A stretch of DNA of 64,000 bases from an uncultured Bacteroidota bacterium (GCA_903882805.1 CAIRYK010000032.1:1-64000), one strand, 5' to 3'. Shown: positions 27,831 to 36,879, counted from the first letter of the stretch. The notes: generated by a model not told the origin, from the sequence alone. Program-made: numbers and translations.

Positions 27831-28193
27831 TTATTTTGAAACGGCAGTAGCGCCTGCCGAGTCGTTCTTTTTGCGGAAAGCAGTAGTCATTTCCATAGAA
27901 ACTGCTGAGCGATCGATGGTCATAAAAGTGCCTCTGCTGATTTCCAGTTGCAATGTGCCGTCGTCGTTGGCTTTGTTTATGCGGCCATGTATGCCTGCTG
28001 TTGTTACAATTTGTTCGCCTGCATTCATGCTGTCGGCAAATTTCTTTTGTTCTTTGGCGCGTTTTGCCTGCGGACGTATCATGAAGAAATACATAACCAC
28101 AAACATACCTACCATCAAAAAGATAGGCATGATGCCGCCGCCCGGTTGTGGTGGGGCTCCCTGTAATAAAAGTGTTCCGAAATTCAATTGCAT
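27831..28193 (-). CDS. yajC: Preprotein translocase subunit YajC
   Basis: This 120-residue protein has one N-terminal membrane helix (IMPIFLMVGMFVVMYFFMI), then RPQAKRAKEQKKFADSM and a conserved small domain (GEQIVTTAGIHGRI...). YajC is an accessory of the SecDF complex. It lies between a DUF1573 lipoprotein and coaE, a common Bacteroidota arrangement. Confidence 0.92.
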   Translation of the reverse strand: MQLNFGTLLLQGAPPQPGGGIMPIFLMVGMFVVMYFFMIRPQAKRAKEQKKFADSMNAGEQIVTTAGIHGRINKANDDGTLQLEISRGTFMTIDRSAVSMEMTTAFRKKNDSAGATAVSK

Positions 28194-28229
28194 TTTATTA
28201 ATTGTTTGGATGAAAAACCTGTTTGGGTA

Positions 28230-28703
28230 CTATTTTTTCTTTTCAACATCTGCTTTGATAAACAGCATTTCAATATTTTTCATGGTATTAGCATGAATAG
28301 TTACTGATTTTTCCTGATGACCGGATTTTCCGGCAGAGTTGAACGTAACTTTTATTACACCGCTCTTTCCGGGAGCTACAGCATCGCGCGGATAGTCTGG
28401 CACGGTGCAGCCGCAAGAGCCCGATGCGTTGGTGATAAATAGCGGCGTTTGGCCGGTATTGGTAAAAGCAAATTCGTACTGCACCACCTCATCTTCGTGT
28501 ATGGTTCCAAAATTATGCACCGTGTCTTGAAAAGACATGATGGGTTTGCGTGCAGCCGCTACGGTATCTACACCGTTTGCGGTATGCGGATTGTTGACCA
28601 AGGTTGCAGGCAGACCTTGCGGTGGCGCAGCAGGCTTGTTATTGTTGTCGCTGTTGCTGCAAGATGCCAGCGCGAGCAATAGTATAATAAAATAGCGTTT
28701 CAT
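28230..28703 (-). CDS. DUF1573 domain lipoprotein
   Basis: The product is 157 residues. A lipoprotein signal peptide with lipobox LALASC (Cys near residue 15) precedes a Pro/Asn-rich linker and a DUF1573 domain: HNFGTIHEDEVVQYEFAFTNTGQTPL, then SGSCGCTVPDYPRDAVAPG, with the family's CGCT motif. The fold is Ig-like (MSP/ASH related). The function is not known. It is probably inner- or outer-membrane anchored, facing the periplasm, and lies in the nusB-yajC cluster. Confidence 0.88.
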   Translation of the reverse strand: MKRYFIILLLALASCSNSDNNNKPAAPPQGLPATLVNNPHTANGVDTVAAARKPIMSFQDTVHNFGTIHEDEVVQYEFAFTNTGQTPLFITNASGSCGCTVPDYPRDAVAPGKSGVIKVTFNSAGKSGHQEKSVTIHANTMKNIEMLFIKADVEKKK

Positions 28704-28768
28704 TTTGTAGTTGTATTTTCAGCTATGTCTGCGTCAAAATTAGAAAACGATTTCTTAAAAATCACCCT

Positions 28769-29695
28769 TTACCTACGTTCCTGTTTTCTTATTTTATCTT
28801 CGGCTACCAGCGCTTTCAGAATATTATCCAGCACGCCATTTACAAACTGTCCGCTTTGGGGCGTGCTGTATTGTTTAGCAATATCTATATATTCGTTTAT
28901 CGTTACTTTGGTGGGTATTGTAGGGAAGTACAAAAACTCGCAAACCCCCATACGCAACAGCAACAGGTCTATGAGCGCTACGCGGTCTTTGTCCCAGTTG
29001 TTGAGGCGCGGCTCTATTAGCTCCATGCAGTAGCTTTGTTTTTCTATCACTGCCAATATCAAATCTTGTGCATAGTCTTTTTTCTCGCCAGAAAGCAGCT
29101 TAAGGAAATCAACCTTTGTATGACCCTTAAAGAAGTTTTGCATGAGCATAACTATTAGTTCACTGTCGTCTTCCCATCCGGGCAGCTCGTCAGAGAAATA
29201 GCTTACCATACCCTCATTTTCGAGTATCTGTTTTTCCCAAATAAACTGAATGATGGCTTTTTCTTCTGCAGGCGTATGTGTTTTTGCGTTGGTATAAAGC
29301 GCATATTCGTCGGTACGGGCAAGCGACTGATACACTTTTTTCACCCATTCATCGGCTACAAAACGCTCCAGTTTGTCTTTCTTTACCTTTTCTACAAAAC
29401 TGGCGTTTTCCAGCATTTTCATCACGAAGCCATTGGCGGCTATAGTGGTGTTTACGTTTCTGTCTTCGGCTGTGGGTAAATACTTCGACGCTCTGTTCAG
29501 TGCATCGGTTTCGGCATACTGCGCTATACGCAAAGTGTACAACACCGAAACTGTAAATATATCAAGAACATGTTCCAGCTTTTCATTCAGTATCCTCGCT
29601 GCAGCCGTTTTATTACCCTGCGCTCCATCTTCAAGCGAAGCCAGCGTGTATAACGTTTGCATCACCTTTACCCGGATATTTCTTCGGCTAATCAT
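28769..29695 (-). CDS. nusB: Transcription antitermination factor NusB (long Bacteroidota form)
   Basis: The product is 308 residues. The start ISRRNIRVKVMQTLYTL is the NusB N-terminal RNA-binding helix. The conserved C-terminal helices include IDLLLLRMGVCEFLYFPTIPTKVTINEYIDIAKQYST (here shown only as the region at about 238-275) and FVNGVLDNI. Bacteroidota NusB carries a central insertion, which explains the length against about 140 residues elsewhere. It binds boxA RNA with NusE in rRNA antitermination. A TACCTTTG box lies 25 bases before the ATG. Confidence 0.9.
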   Translation of the reverse strand: MISRRNIRVKVMQTLYTLASLEDGAQGNKTAAARILNEKLEHVLDIFTVSVLYTLRIAQYAETDALNRASKYLPTAEDRNVNTTIAANGFVMKMLENASFVEKVKKDKLERFVADEWVKKVYQSLARTDEYALYTNAKTHTPAEEKAIIQFIWEKQILENEGMVSYFSDELPGWEDDSELIVMLMQNFFKGHTKVDFLKLLSGEKKDYAQDLILAVIEKQSYCMELIEPRLNNWDKDRVALIDLLLLRMGVCEFLYFPTIPTKVTINEYIDIAKQYSTPQSGQFVNGVLDNILKALVAEDKIRKQERR

Positions 29696-29720
29696 ATTAA
29701 TAAAGACCTTTTATGAGCCG

Positions 29721-29728
29721 CAAAGGTA
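29721..29728 (-). promoter_or_regulatory. -7 box (TACCTTTG) upstream of nusB
   Basis: An exact TAnnTTTG match on the minus strand, 25 bases before the nusB ATG. It probably drives the nusB-DUF1573-yajC-coaE run. No clear -33 TTTG is seen. Confidence 0.5.
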
Positions 29729-29817
29729 CGCAAACAGAATTTTTAAAAGCCACTTTTTTAACGTTAACACTAATTTACATTTCCTAAATAGTTTTTCAGG
29801 AATGAATAGCCCGACGC

Positions 29818-30564
29818 CTACGTTACAATATTGAGCTTGCTTTTTAATTCTTTGGAATAACCATCAGATATTGAAAAAGATTTGAACTCAGTAATGACTT
29901 TATCAGGCGTTACTTCGTTTATAAACGTAACATTAACAATCTCCGAACGATTGACCTGTACAAATTGTTTTTGGAAGTGCTTTGGGATAATGTGTTGTTG
30001 CGTTTTCTGCAATGAACTGCGTATGTAATATTCTGTTTTGTCGGCAGCGTTAAAAACATTGACATAGTTTTTGCCTGCGGTTATAAATGCGACATCAACC
30101 CAGTTTATTTTTTTATATGCAGTGCCCTGTTTCAGGAAAAATGAAGAAAATTTATCGTCGTCTTCTGAACTAACAGAGGCAGTTCGCTTGGTATTAAAGT
30201 TGTTGATAGCGTTTTGGATAGCTATAAATAAAGTAGAAGAATTAATAGGTTTGCGCAGATAAGCCGATGGGTTAGCATCGGCAGCATCATTAATAGTGTG
30301 CTCGTTGCTTGCTGTAATAAAAATAAAAGGTTTGTTATAAACTTTGTTTACAATTTTACCCAGTTCTATGCCGCTATTTTTGCCATTAAGTTGTATGTCG
30401 AGCAGTGCAATATCAAATTTGCAGGTGCCAAGAGCAACAAGTGCATCGTCTATGTTGCTCACTCCTTTAACCACAGTAAAACCCAGATCTTTCAGCGTTA
30501 GCTGAAGTATCTGCATCCAGACTGGTTCGTCGTCAACGATTATTATAGAAATTGAATCCTGCAT
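29818..30564 (-). CDS. LytTR-family response regulator (orphan)
   Basis: The product is 248 residues. The receiver domain (about 1-120) has acidic pocket VDDEP, phosphoacceptor Asp in IALLDIQL, Thr in FITAS and Lys in YLRKP. The LytTR DNA-binding domain (about 140-248) has FLKQGTAYKKI, VAFITAGKNYVNVF, YIRSSLQKT and FVQVNRSEIVN. It is expected to bind DNA as a phosphorylation-dependent regulator. No histidine kinase is adjacent. The ATG at 30564 is chosen because the longer frame begins with TTG and 18 uncharacteristic residues. Confidence 0.9.
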   Translation of the reverse strand: MQDSISIIIVDDEPVWMQILQLTLKDLGFTVVKGVSNIDDALVALGTCKFDIALLDIQLNGKNSGIELGKIVNKVYNKPFIFITASNEHTINDAADANPSAYLRKPINSSTLFIAIQNAINNFNTKRTASVSSEDDDKFSSFFLKQGTAYKKINWVDVAFITAGKNYVNVFNAADKTEYYIRSSLQKTQQHIIPKHFQKQFVQVNRSEIVNVTFINEVTPDKVITEFKSFSISDGYSKELKSKLNIVT

Positions 30565-31199
30565 AGAAAGGAGATCGGTAGGTTTATTCAGGTTGGGTGT
30601 TTGTTTTTTAACAAACAAAACAAATAAATTGCCTGAATGTTTGACGTGTTTATATTAAGTTAAATAGATGCTCTAAAATACTCAATGGTTGTTAAATAGT
30701 TAACTGTGTTTCAATTAACTGAGTCAAAAATAAACAACTATCGTCACAATTTTTGCCAAAATTAGGATTTTGATCGAAAAGTTGCAATTAAATTACAATT
30801 AATTTTCCTTTTGCGGTTGTGCCAAATTAGACCATCGAATTGATCAAAGTAACACGCACCTTCACTGATTATCAGTTTTTTATGCGCCCGGCAACCTGCA
30901 TAGTTTATTGTACTTTTTTGCCAATGGCGGAGTAATTTGTTTGTGTATTATTAGCTATTATGTATAAAGTAAAATCTAAAATTAGAACTGCATTGGTCTG
31001 AAATGACCTTAATATTATTGGGGCTTCCGGTTAATTATGTCTTTGCTTTTGTTAATTATATATGTGTTTGGTTGTTAAGCGTTATCGAGATAGGTCGATT
31101 TTAATAAGTAGCTATTTACGCGAATGGTGTTTATTGAGCAAAAGCTCCAAAAAGCTATTTCAGTAAGTTGTTCTGAACCGGTAGGGTGTACCATGTTAT
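30565..31199. other. Long AT-rich gene-free region upstream of the LytTR regulator
   Basis: There is no credible coding frame. The minus strand has a TATTTTTG (-7-like) box at 30725-30732, some 160 bases before the regulator start, which would give a long leader. No tRNA or known riboswitch fold is evident. Confidence 0.4.
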
Positions 31200-32456
31200 T
31201 TAATCGTTTAACGCCCTAATGTGTTGGGCTGCCAACCAGCTACTGCTCCAGGCATTCTGAAAATTGTAGCCACCGGTTATACCATCGGCATCCAGTATTT
31301 CGCCGGCAAAATAGATGCCCGGCATCATGCGGCTTTGGAGCGTTTGCGGGTCTATTTCAGACAGCGTTACGCCGCCACAGGTTACAAATTCTTCCTTAAA
31401 TGTGGTTTTGCCCCTTACCTGATACCGATCTCTGATCAGGCATTCTGTAAGCTTGTTTTGGGCAGCGGCCGGCAAATCGCCCCACCTTACGGTATCGCCA
31501 ATGCCGCATTGCTGCAGCATATATTCCCATAAGCGTTTGGGTAGTCCATAAGCATTTTTTGTATGCACGGTTTGTTTGCCTTGTTCGCGACGGGCTTGCG
31601 CCATATCTATTTTCAGGTCGGTCTCTGTTTTGTTGCCTAGCCAGTTGATCAGTATTTCGAAATCGTATTTTCTGTCGGCCAATTCTCGTGCCGCTATGGC
31701 CGATGTTTTCAGCACAGCAGGGCCGCTCATACCCCAGTGGGTAATAAGCAACGGGCCGCTTTGGCTGATTTTTGTACCTGCAATTTTTACGGTAGCATCG
31801 GGTACGCTCAGCCCCATAAGCTCGGTAATGGGGCGCTTAGGCATGTTGAAGGTAAACAACGATGGCACGGGCGACTGTATAGTATGCCCCAGCTTTCTTA
31901 TCCACTCATATTGTTCCGGCTTCGGGAAACCACCGGCAGCTATCAGTACAACATCGGCAGTATAGGTGGTACCATCTGCAAACGATAAGGTATAGTCGGC
32001 AAGACTTTGTTCATTTTCTGAGGGTGAGGTAACAGGGGCATTGCGCATTATTTCGGTTACCGATTTGTGGTAAAATACCTGTATTTTATTGCGCATCATT
32101 TCGTGCCATATACAGTCTATAATGGTTTGCGACTCATCGGTAACCGGAAACATGCGCCCATCAGGCTCCGTTTTGAGTTTTACGCCTCTCTGCTCAAACC
32201 ACTCTATGGTTTGTTGCGGACCAAAATGATGTAACGTTTTTTTGAGCAATTGCTTGCCGCGAGGGTAGCGGGTTACCAGCTCGGGTATATCGAAACATTC
32301 GTGAGTAACATTGCATCTCCCGCCGCCGCTGGCTTTTACCTTTTGCATCACCTTACTGGTTTTCTCAAACAGTGCCACCTCTACTCCCGGCTGGAAGGGT
32401 AGGTTTGCCGCCGCAAAGCAGCCCGCCGCACCACCTCCTATTATTGCAATCTTCAT
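31200..32456 (-). CDS. HI0933/BaiN-like NAD(P)/FAD-dependent oxidoreductase
   Basis: This 418-residue flavoprotein has an N-terminal dinucleotide-binding motif IAIIGGGAAGCFAA (residues 3-16). The family signature KASGGGRCNVTHE follows (about 41-53), then a central insertion domain with ITHWGMSGPAVL. The C-terminal FAD-contacting stretch is MPGIYFAGEILDADGITGGYN. The founding members have no firm general role; some act on bile-acid or aromatic compounds. It is monocistronic here, with a TATTTTTG box 20 bases upstream of the ATG. Confidence 0.9.
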   Translation of the reverse strand: MKIAIIGGGAAGCFAAANLPFQPGVEVALFEKTSKVMQKVKASGGGRCNVTHECFDIPELVTRYPRGKQLLKKTLHHFGPQQTIEWFEQRGVKLKTEPDGRMFPVTDESQTIIDCIWHEMMRNKIQVFYHKSVTEIMRNAPVTSPSENEQSLADYTLSFADGTTYTADVVLIAAGGFPKPEQYEWIRKLGHTIQSPVPSLFTFNMPKRPITELMGLSVPDATVKIAGTKISQSGPLLITHWGMSGPAVLKTSAIAARELADRKYDFEILINWLGNKTETDLKIDMAQARREQGKQTVHTKNAYGLPKRLWEYMLQQCGIGDTVRWGDLPAAAQNKLTECLIRDRYQVRGKTTFKEEFVTCGGVTLSEIDPQTLQSRMMPGIYFAGEILDADGITGGYNFQNAWSSSWLAAQHIRALND

Positions 32457-32476
32457 GCTGTGTTATATTGTTGCGG

Positions 32477-32484
32477 CAAAAATA
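32477..32484 (-). promoter_or_regulatory. -7 box (TATTTTTG) upstream of the flavoprotein
   Basis: A minus-strand match to TAnnTTTG, 20 bases before the ATG at 32456. Confidence 0.45.
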
Positions 32485-32652
32485 AGTTTTATAGAAGGGA
32501 GTGGGGGTTTAAATATTGGTGGTGGGTGGCTCGGAAGTCCGTATACCACGAAATCGTACTCCAATCGGCTTATGATATCCTAAGAGGGTTGGGTGCAAGA
32601 GCGCGCGATATGCCACCAGCCCGTATAGAAAAACATGCCTCGCTATTCTTAG

Positions 32653-32703
32653 CCAAAATCCCCTTCTGTTGTTCGCTAAGCGCACAAGGGAAGGGGATTT
32701 TGG
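32653..32703. repeat. Perfect 14-bp inverted repeat between flavoprotein and malic enzyme genes
   Basis: CCAAAATCCCCTTC at 32653-32666 pairs perfectly with 32690-32703, with a 23-base loop. It lies downstream of maeB (minus strand) and may be its terminator or a repeat element; there is no clear T-run on the maeB exit side. Confidence 0.5.
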
Positions 32704-32744
32704 TATTAGAATGTACTTAAACAGTTATATTGTTCGGCTACGGA

Positions 32745-35015
32745 TTAACCCTTCACCTGCGCTTCCACAACCGAAAGCGCAATAATATTTACAATTTGCC
32801 GTACTGTGCTGCCCAGTTGCAGCACATATACCGGCTTGCGCAGGCCAAGGAGTATAGGCCCTACTGCTTCGGCGCCGCCTACTTCCTGCAGCAGGTGGTA
32901 GGCTATGTTGCCGGCGGCAAGGTTTGGGAATATCAGCACATTCGGCGATTCGTTTACCAAATCGCTAAACGGATAGTTTTCTTTCAGCAATTCTTTATTG
33001 AATGCCACACCTACCTGTAGTTCGCCATCTATCACTAGGTCGGGGCGCATTTCTTTTATGCGGGCTACTGCGTCGCGCACCGTATTGGCCTCGGGCGAGT
33101 TGCTGCTGCCAAAGTTGGAGTAAGACAGCATGGCTATGCGGGGTTTTATATTGAAATGGCCCACAATATTGGCAGTAAGCAAGGTTATGTCTATCAGTTC
33201 CTCGGTAGTAGGGTTGAAATTGAGTGTGGTGTCGGCAAAAAACAGCGGGCCTTTTTTGGTGAGCATCAGGTACATACCGGCTACGCGCTTTGCGCCGGCC
33301 TCCATGCCTATTATCTCCAGCGCCGGTTTTATGGTGTCGGGGTATTTGCGGGTAAGTCCCGATATCATAGCATCGGCCTCGCCATTGTTTACCATCATGC
33401 AGCCAAAATAGGTGCGGTCGCGCATGGCTTTTTTGGCTTCGTAGAGGTTGTAGCCCCTGCGTTGCCGTTTTTCAAAAAGCATCTCGCCAAACTCGTGGCG
33501 TTTCTTTTCGCTGCTTTCGTCCTTGGGGTCTATAATTTCTACGTCTTCCAGGTGCAGATTGTTTTCGGCTATCATAGCCTTTATTTTGGCTACTTTGCCC
33601 AACAATATGGGTATGGCTATGCCCTCATCCTTGGTTATCTGTGCGGCCTTGAGTATCTTAATATTTTCGGCTTCGGTAAACACTACCCGTTTAGGGTTTT
33701 GTTTGGCCTTGTTGTTTATAAACCGCAATACCATATCGTCGCTACCCAGGCGTTTGTATAGTTCGGCCTCGTAGGCGTTCCAGTCGGTTATCGGTTTGCT
33801 GGCTACGCCGCTTTCTATTGCCGCCCGCGCCACCGCTGTAGAGACTGTTACCAGCAGTCTGGGGTCCATAGGCTTGGGTATTATGTAGGTAGGGCCGTAT
33901 TGCAGGGTTATATCGTTGTAGGCAACGTTTACTATATCGGGTACCGGTTGCTTGGCCAGCGCTGCAAGGGCGTGCACGGCAGCCAGTTTCATAGCCTCGT
34001 TTATAGTATGCGCCCGCACATCGAGCGCGCCTCTGAAAATGTAAGGGAAGCCCAGTACATTGTTTACCTGATTGGGGTAGTCGCTGCGCCCGGTGGCCAT
34101 AATCACATCGGGTCTTGCGGCCAATGCATCGTCGTAGGTTATCTCGGGGTTGGGGTTGGCCAGCGCAAATACAATGGGTTGGCTGGCCATACTCTTCACC
34201 ATATCCTGAGATACTACATTGGCTTTAGACAAGCCTATGAATACATCGGCGCCCACCATAGCATCTATCAGGCTAATATCGGCGGTGTCTTGTGCAAACT
34301 GTTGTTTATGCTCATCAAGGTCGGTGCGGCTTTTTACAATCAAGCCCTTACTATCGAACATGTACATGTTCTTTACATTGGCGCCCAATGCCAGATATAT
34401 TTTGCAGCACGATATTGCCGATGCGCCTGCTCCGCTTATTACGATTTTTACATCGCCAATGTTCTTTTTCACAATGTCGAGTGCATTGAGCAGCGCAGCG
34501 CCGCTTATTATGGCTGTGCCATGCTGGTCGTCGTGCATTATGGGTATGCTCAGTTCTTTTTTTAGTCTGCGCTCTATTTCAAAGCATTCGGGAGCCTTTA
34601 TATCCTCCAGATTTATGCCGCCGAATGTAGGCTCCAGCGCTTTAACCACGGCTACAAATTCGTCTATGCTTTTGGTGTTCAGTTCTATGTCAAATACGTC
34701 GATATCGGCATATATTTTAAAGAGCAGGCCCTTGCCCTCCATTACCGGTTTAGATGCCAATGGTCCTATATCGCCCAGTCCCAGTACGGCAGTGCCATTG
34801 CTGATAACGGCCACCAGATTGCCTTTGGCGGTATATTTATACACATCTTCGGGATTGGCATGTATTTCCATGCAAGGTTCGGCAACGCCCGGACTGTAAG
34901 CGAGCGCCAGATCGCGCTGGGTTTTGGTTTCTTTGGTAGGTATTACTTCTATTTTTCCCGGCCTGCCTTTAGAATGGTATTCCAGTGCGTCTTCCTTCCG
35001 TATCAACTGTGCCAT
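32745..35015 (-). CDS. maeB: NADP-dependent malic enzyme, MaeB type with phosphotransacetylase-like C-terminus
   Basis: The product is 756 residues. The malic enzyme half (about 1-420) has YSPGVAEPC, the Lys/Asp region AKGNLVAVISNGTAVLGLGDIGP, MHDDQHGTA for metal binding and VISGAGASAIS for NADP. The C-terminal half (about 430-756) is phosphotransacetylase-like (VFTEAENIKILKAAQI, GLTRKYPDTI, FPNLAAGNIAYHLLQEVGG). It converts malate to pyruvate with NADPH production; in MaeB the C-terminal part is mainly regulatory. The length is typical. It is monocistronic. Confidence 0.95.
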   Translation of the reverse strand: MAQLIRKEDALEYHSKGRPGKIEVIPTKETKTQRDLALAYSPGVAEPCMEIHANPEDVYKYTAKGNLVAVISNGTAVLGLGDIGPLASKPVMEGKGLLFKIYADIDVFDIELNTKSIDEFVAVVKALEPTFGGINLEDIKAPECFEIERRLKKELSIPIMHDDQHGTAIISGAALLNALDIVKKNIGDVKIVISGAGASAISCCKIYLALGANVKNMYMFDSKGLIVKSRTDLDEHKQQFAQDTADISLIDAMVGADVFIGLSKANVVSQDMVKSMASQPIVFALANPNPEITYDDALAARPDVIMATGRSDYPNQVNNVLGFPYIFRGALDVRAHTINEAMKLAAVHALAALAKQPVPDIVNVAYNDITLQYGPTYIIPKPMDPRLLVTVSTAVARAAIESGVASKPITDWNAYEAELYKRLGSDDMVLRFINNKAKQNPKRVVFTEAENIKILKAAQITKDEGIAIPILLGKVAKIKAMIAENNLHLEDVEIIDPKDESSEKKRHEFGEMLFEKRQRRGYNLYEAKKAMRDRTYFGCMMVNNGEADAMISGLTRKYPDTIKPALEIIGMEAGAKRVAGMYLMLTKKGPLFFADTTLNFNPTTEELIDITLLTANIVGHFNIKPRIAMLSYSNFGSSNSPEANTVRDAVARIKEMRPDLVIDGELQVGVAFNKELLKENYPFSDLVNESPNVLIFPNLAAGNIAYHLLQEVGGAEAVGPILLGLRKPVYVLQLGSTVRQIVNIIALSVVEAQVKG

Positions 35016-35128
35016 ATATTTTGTAGTGGTTTGAGGATACTAAGTTACGAATTAGCCCGGTATTATTAACTGTTGGTTTGCTGTTGGCGGCATCCTATTA
35101 ATCCTATTGACTACAAAAATATTTGACC

Positions 35129-35156
35129 TTTTGTTACATTTATTTTGGGTAATTTG
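35129..35156 (+). promoter_or_regulatory. Promoter of the beta-flower gene (TTTTG / TAATTTG)
   Basis: A TTTTG at 35129-35133 and a TAATTTG at 35150-35156 are separated by 16 bases. The -7 element is one base short of the TAnnTTTG consensus. The ATG follows 24 bases later. Confidence 0.45.
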
Positions 35157-35180
35157 CCATCAAATTAAAACATAAAGAAC

Positions 35181-35498
35181 ATGAAAAAAGTACTTTTTCT
35201 CGCAAGCTTTTGCCTTGTTGCCGGCCTCGCAAATGGTCAGGCACTCAAATCGGATGGTACGATAGTAAACGCGGCTAACGCTACCTTGGGCTATTTGAAA
35301 ACTGATGGTACAGTAGAAGACAGTCACCACAGCACAATAGGTTACATAAAAAAAGATGGCACAGTAGAAGACAGCCACCACAGCACCATAGGCTATGTAA
35401 AAACCGATGGCACAGTTGAAAATAGCCATCATAGCACCATAGGTAAGGTACAAGGCAACAAATCGGAATATATTTTGAGGACGTTTTTCTTCAAATAG
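35181..35498 (+). CDS. Small secreted tandem-repeat protein (5-fold beta-flower type)
   Basis: The product is 105 residues: a signal peptide (KKVLFLASFCLVAGLANGQ), then three near-identical 17-residue repeats at 36-52, 53-69 and 70-86 (consensus IGYIKTDGTVEDSHHST). A degenerate copy precedes them and IGKVQGN follows. The end is an aromatic FFFK tail. This repeat-plus-aromatic-tail pattern fits the Bacteroidota family named for a five-fold beta-flower fold; the function is unknown. The coding DNA is a matching 51-bp tandem repeat (35286-35438), so copy number may vary between strains. Confidence 0.8.
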   Translation: MKKVLFLASFCLVAGLANGQALKSDGTIVNAANATLGYLKTDGTVEDSHHSTIGYIKKDGTVEDSHHSTIGYVKTDGTVENSHHSTIGKVQGNKSEYILRTFFFK

Positions 35499-35521
35499 TT
35501 AATACTGTTGTCATAAGCAGA

Positions 35522-35554
35522 AAAGGTGGGCAGATGTTTAATTTGCCCACCTTT
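35522..35554. terminator. Bidirectional terminator between beta-flower and SRPBCC genes
   Basis: A perfect 11-bp stem (35522-35532 with 35544-35554, AAAGGTGGGCA and its complement) lies between two convergent genes, with A/T flanks on both sides. Confidence 0.75.
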
Positions 35555-35574
35555 ATTGATTTATTTTAGCATTA

Positions 35575-36546
35575 TTACTTCGCCAGTTCGGCTGCGAGGT
35601 AATTGGTAAGTTGCTCGAATGTGCCTGCAAACCCTTGCTGCATAGATTCGTTCATGTCTTCAAATGTTCTGCATTCTTCTTCGGGTGCATCTATAGGGTA
35701 GCCGCTGAGGTTGATGGTGGTTTTACCATCGGCCTCTGTTAGGTTTAGCGTGTTCAGCACCTTGTAAGGCCATACCATTGGGAACGGCGAGCGAATGATA
35801 TTGGCGTCGGCATCGGCAAAGCCACTCGTGAAAACTATACGGTCGGGTGCGCTCACTTCTAAATAGTCGAAGCGTCCGAACATTTCAAATCCGTTAGCAT
35901 CCATACTGTAGTGAAAGTAGCCACCGGGCTTGAAATCGAGGTGTATTACTTTTAGCGCCATGCCCTTTGGTCCCCACCATTTTGCCAGCCTTTCGGCTTC
36001 GGTCCATGCCTTAAATACTAGTTCCATGGGCGCGTCTACCACTTTTGTTATCACCAGTTTTTTACCCGCCGGCATTTTGCTCAGTCTTTCGTCTAGGCGT
36101 TCCAGTGTTTGTTTTCCACCCTCTATTGCGCCATATTCTTTTACTACATGGTCGCGCTCGGCAGCCGTTTTAAAGAGGCTGCGCATGGTAAGTAGTGTTT
36201 TGCCCTCTTGTTCTTCAAATGTTACTCTTACCGTAAAGTTGGGAATGGCCTGTTTCCCATCATCGTCATGCGCGTAGGTCAGCAGTTCCGGGGCTACTAC
36301 CTCGCCAAATATTATTTTGTTGGGGAAGTCGGTACCGTCGGGGCCGTGCATTACAAAACGCCACACACCGCCGGGCGCTACATTCATTTCGCTGGTGGTG
36401 GTAGTAAAACCCGTTGGTCCCCACCATTGGCTGATGTGTTGCTGGTCGGTCCAGGCTTTAAATACCAGTTCGCGCGGCGCATTCAGCAATCGCGATATTA
36501 CTACTTCTCGGTCGGCAGTGCTGCCTGCATTGTTTTCTTGTGTCAT
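35575..36546 (-). CDS. Tandem-duplicated SRPBCC (AHSA1-like) protein
   Basis: The product is 323 residues made of two AHSA1-like helix-grip domains. The first has VVISRLLNAPRELVFKAWTDQQHISQWWGPTGF (residues about 13-45); the second repeats it as ITKVVDAPMELVFKAWTEAERLAKWWGPKGM (about 164-194). Each has a GGxWRF/GGYFHY strand and a C-terminal helix, the second ending MNESMQQGFAGTFEQLTNYLA. AHSA1-like proteins bind small hydrophobic ligands. It lies 7 bases downstream of an ArsR-type repressor, the common pairing for this family. It may be the regulated ligand-binding product (inference). Confidence 0.88.
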   Translation of the reverse strand: MTQENNAGSTADREVVISRLLNAPRELVFKAWTDQQHISQWWGPTGFTTTTSEMNVAPGGVWRFVMHGPDGTDFPNKIIFGEVVAPELLTYAHDDDGKQAIPNFTVRVTFEEQEGKTLLTMRSLFKTAAERDHVVKEYGAIEGGKQTLERLDERLSKMPAGKKLVITKVVDAPMELVFKAWTEAERLAKWWGPKGMALKVIHLDFKPGGYFHYSMDANGFEMFGRFDYLEVSAPDRIVFTSGFADADANIIRSPFPMVWPYKVLNTLNLTEADGKTTINLSGYPIDAPEEECRTFEDMNESMQQGFAGTFEQLTNYLAAELAK

Positions 36547-36553
36547 GTAGTAG

Positions 36554-36868
36554 TTATTTATTTTGTAAATTGTTTAGGTATTCTTCCAGATTATCCAGTC
36601 TGTCGTTCCATGTTTTGCGGTATTGTTCTACCCAAGTAGTTACCTCGTCCAGTTTTTCCAGTCGGGCTTCGCAATACCGTTCGCGGCCTTTTTGTTTCAC
36701 TTCCAGCAGTCCGCATTCGGTAAGTATTTTTATGTGTTTGTATATAGCAGCTCTGCTTACCTCAAAGTGGTCGCTTACGCTATTTATATTCAGTGCCTTG
36801 TAGGCTATCAGGTTTATTATTTCTCGTCTTGTTGGGTCGGCAATAGCCTGAAATACATCTCTTCTCAT
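36554..36868 (-). CDS. ArsR-type winged-helix transcriptional regulator
   Basis: The product is 104 residues. The conserved start MRRDVFQAIADPTRREIINLI is followed by an HTH (SVSDHFEVSRAAIYKHIKILTECGLLEV) and the beta-wing KGRERYCEA. No cysteine metal site of the classical ArsR type is visible apart from CGL and YCE. The subfamily is typically paired with SRPBCC genes, as here. The ATG at 36868 follows family practice; the frame extends upstream without similarity. Two matching palindromes around its promoter suggest autoregulation. Confidence 0.9.
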   Translation of the reverse strand: MRRDVFQAIADPTRREIINLIAYKALNINSVSDHFEVSRAAIYKHIKILTECGLLEVKQKGRERYCEARLEKLDEVTTWVEQYRKTWNDRLDNLEEYLNNLQNK

Positions 36869-36879
36869 GTGCAATAGGA

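Noticed and set aside
30618-30620. Longer LytTR regulator from a TTG at 30618
   Set aside because: The 18 extra residues do not fit the receiver family; the ATG at 30564 gives a standard start.
32460-32720. 86-codon plus-strand frame between the flavoprotein and maeB
   Set aside because: It runs through a palindrome and has no signal, domain or promoter.
33900-34565. 221-codon plus-strand frame inside maeB
   Set aside because: maeB on the minus strand has full motifs across this region; the frame has a Tyr/Cys/His-rich composition and no family match.
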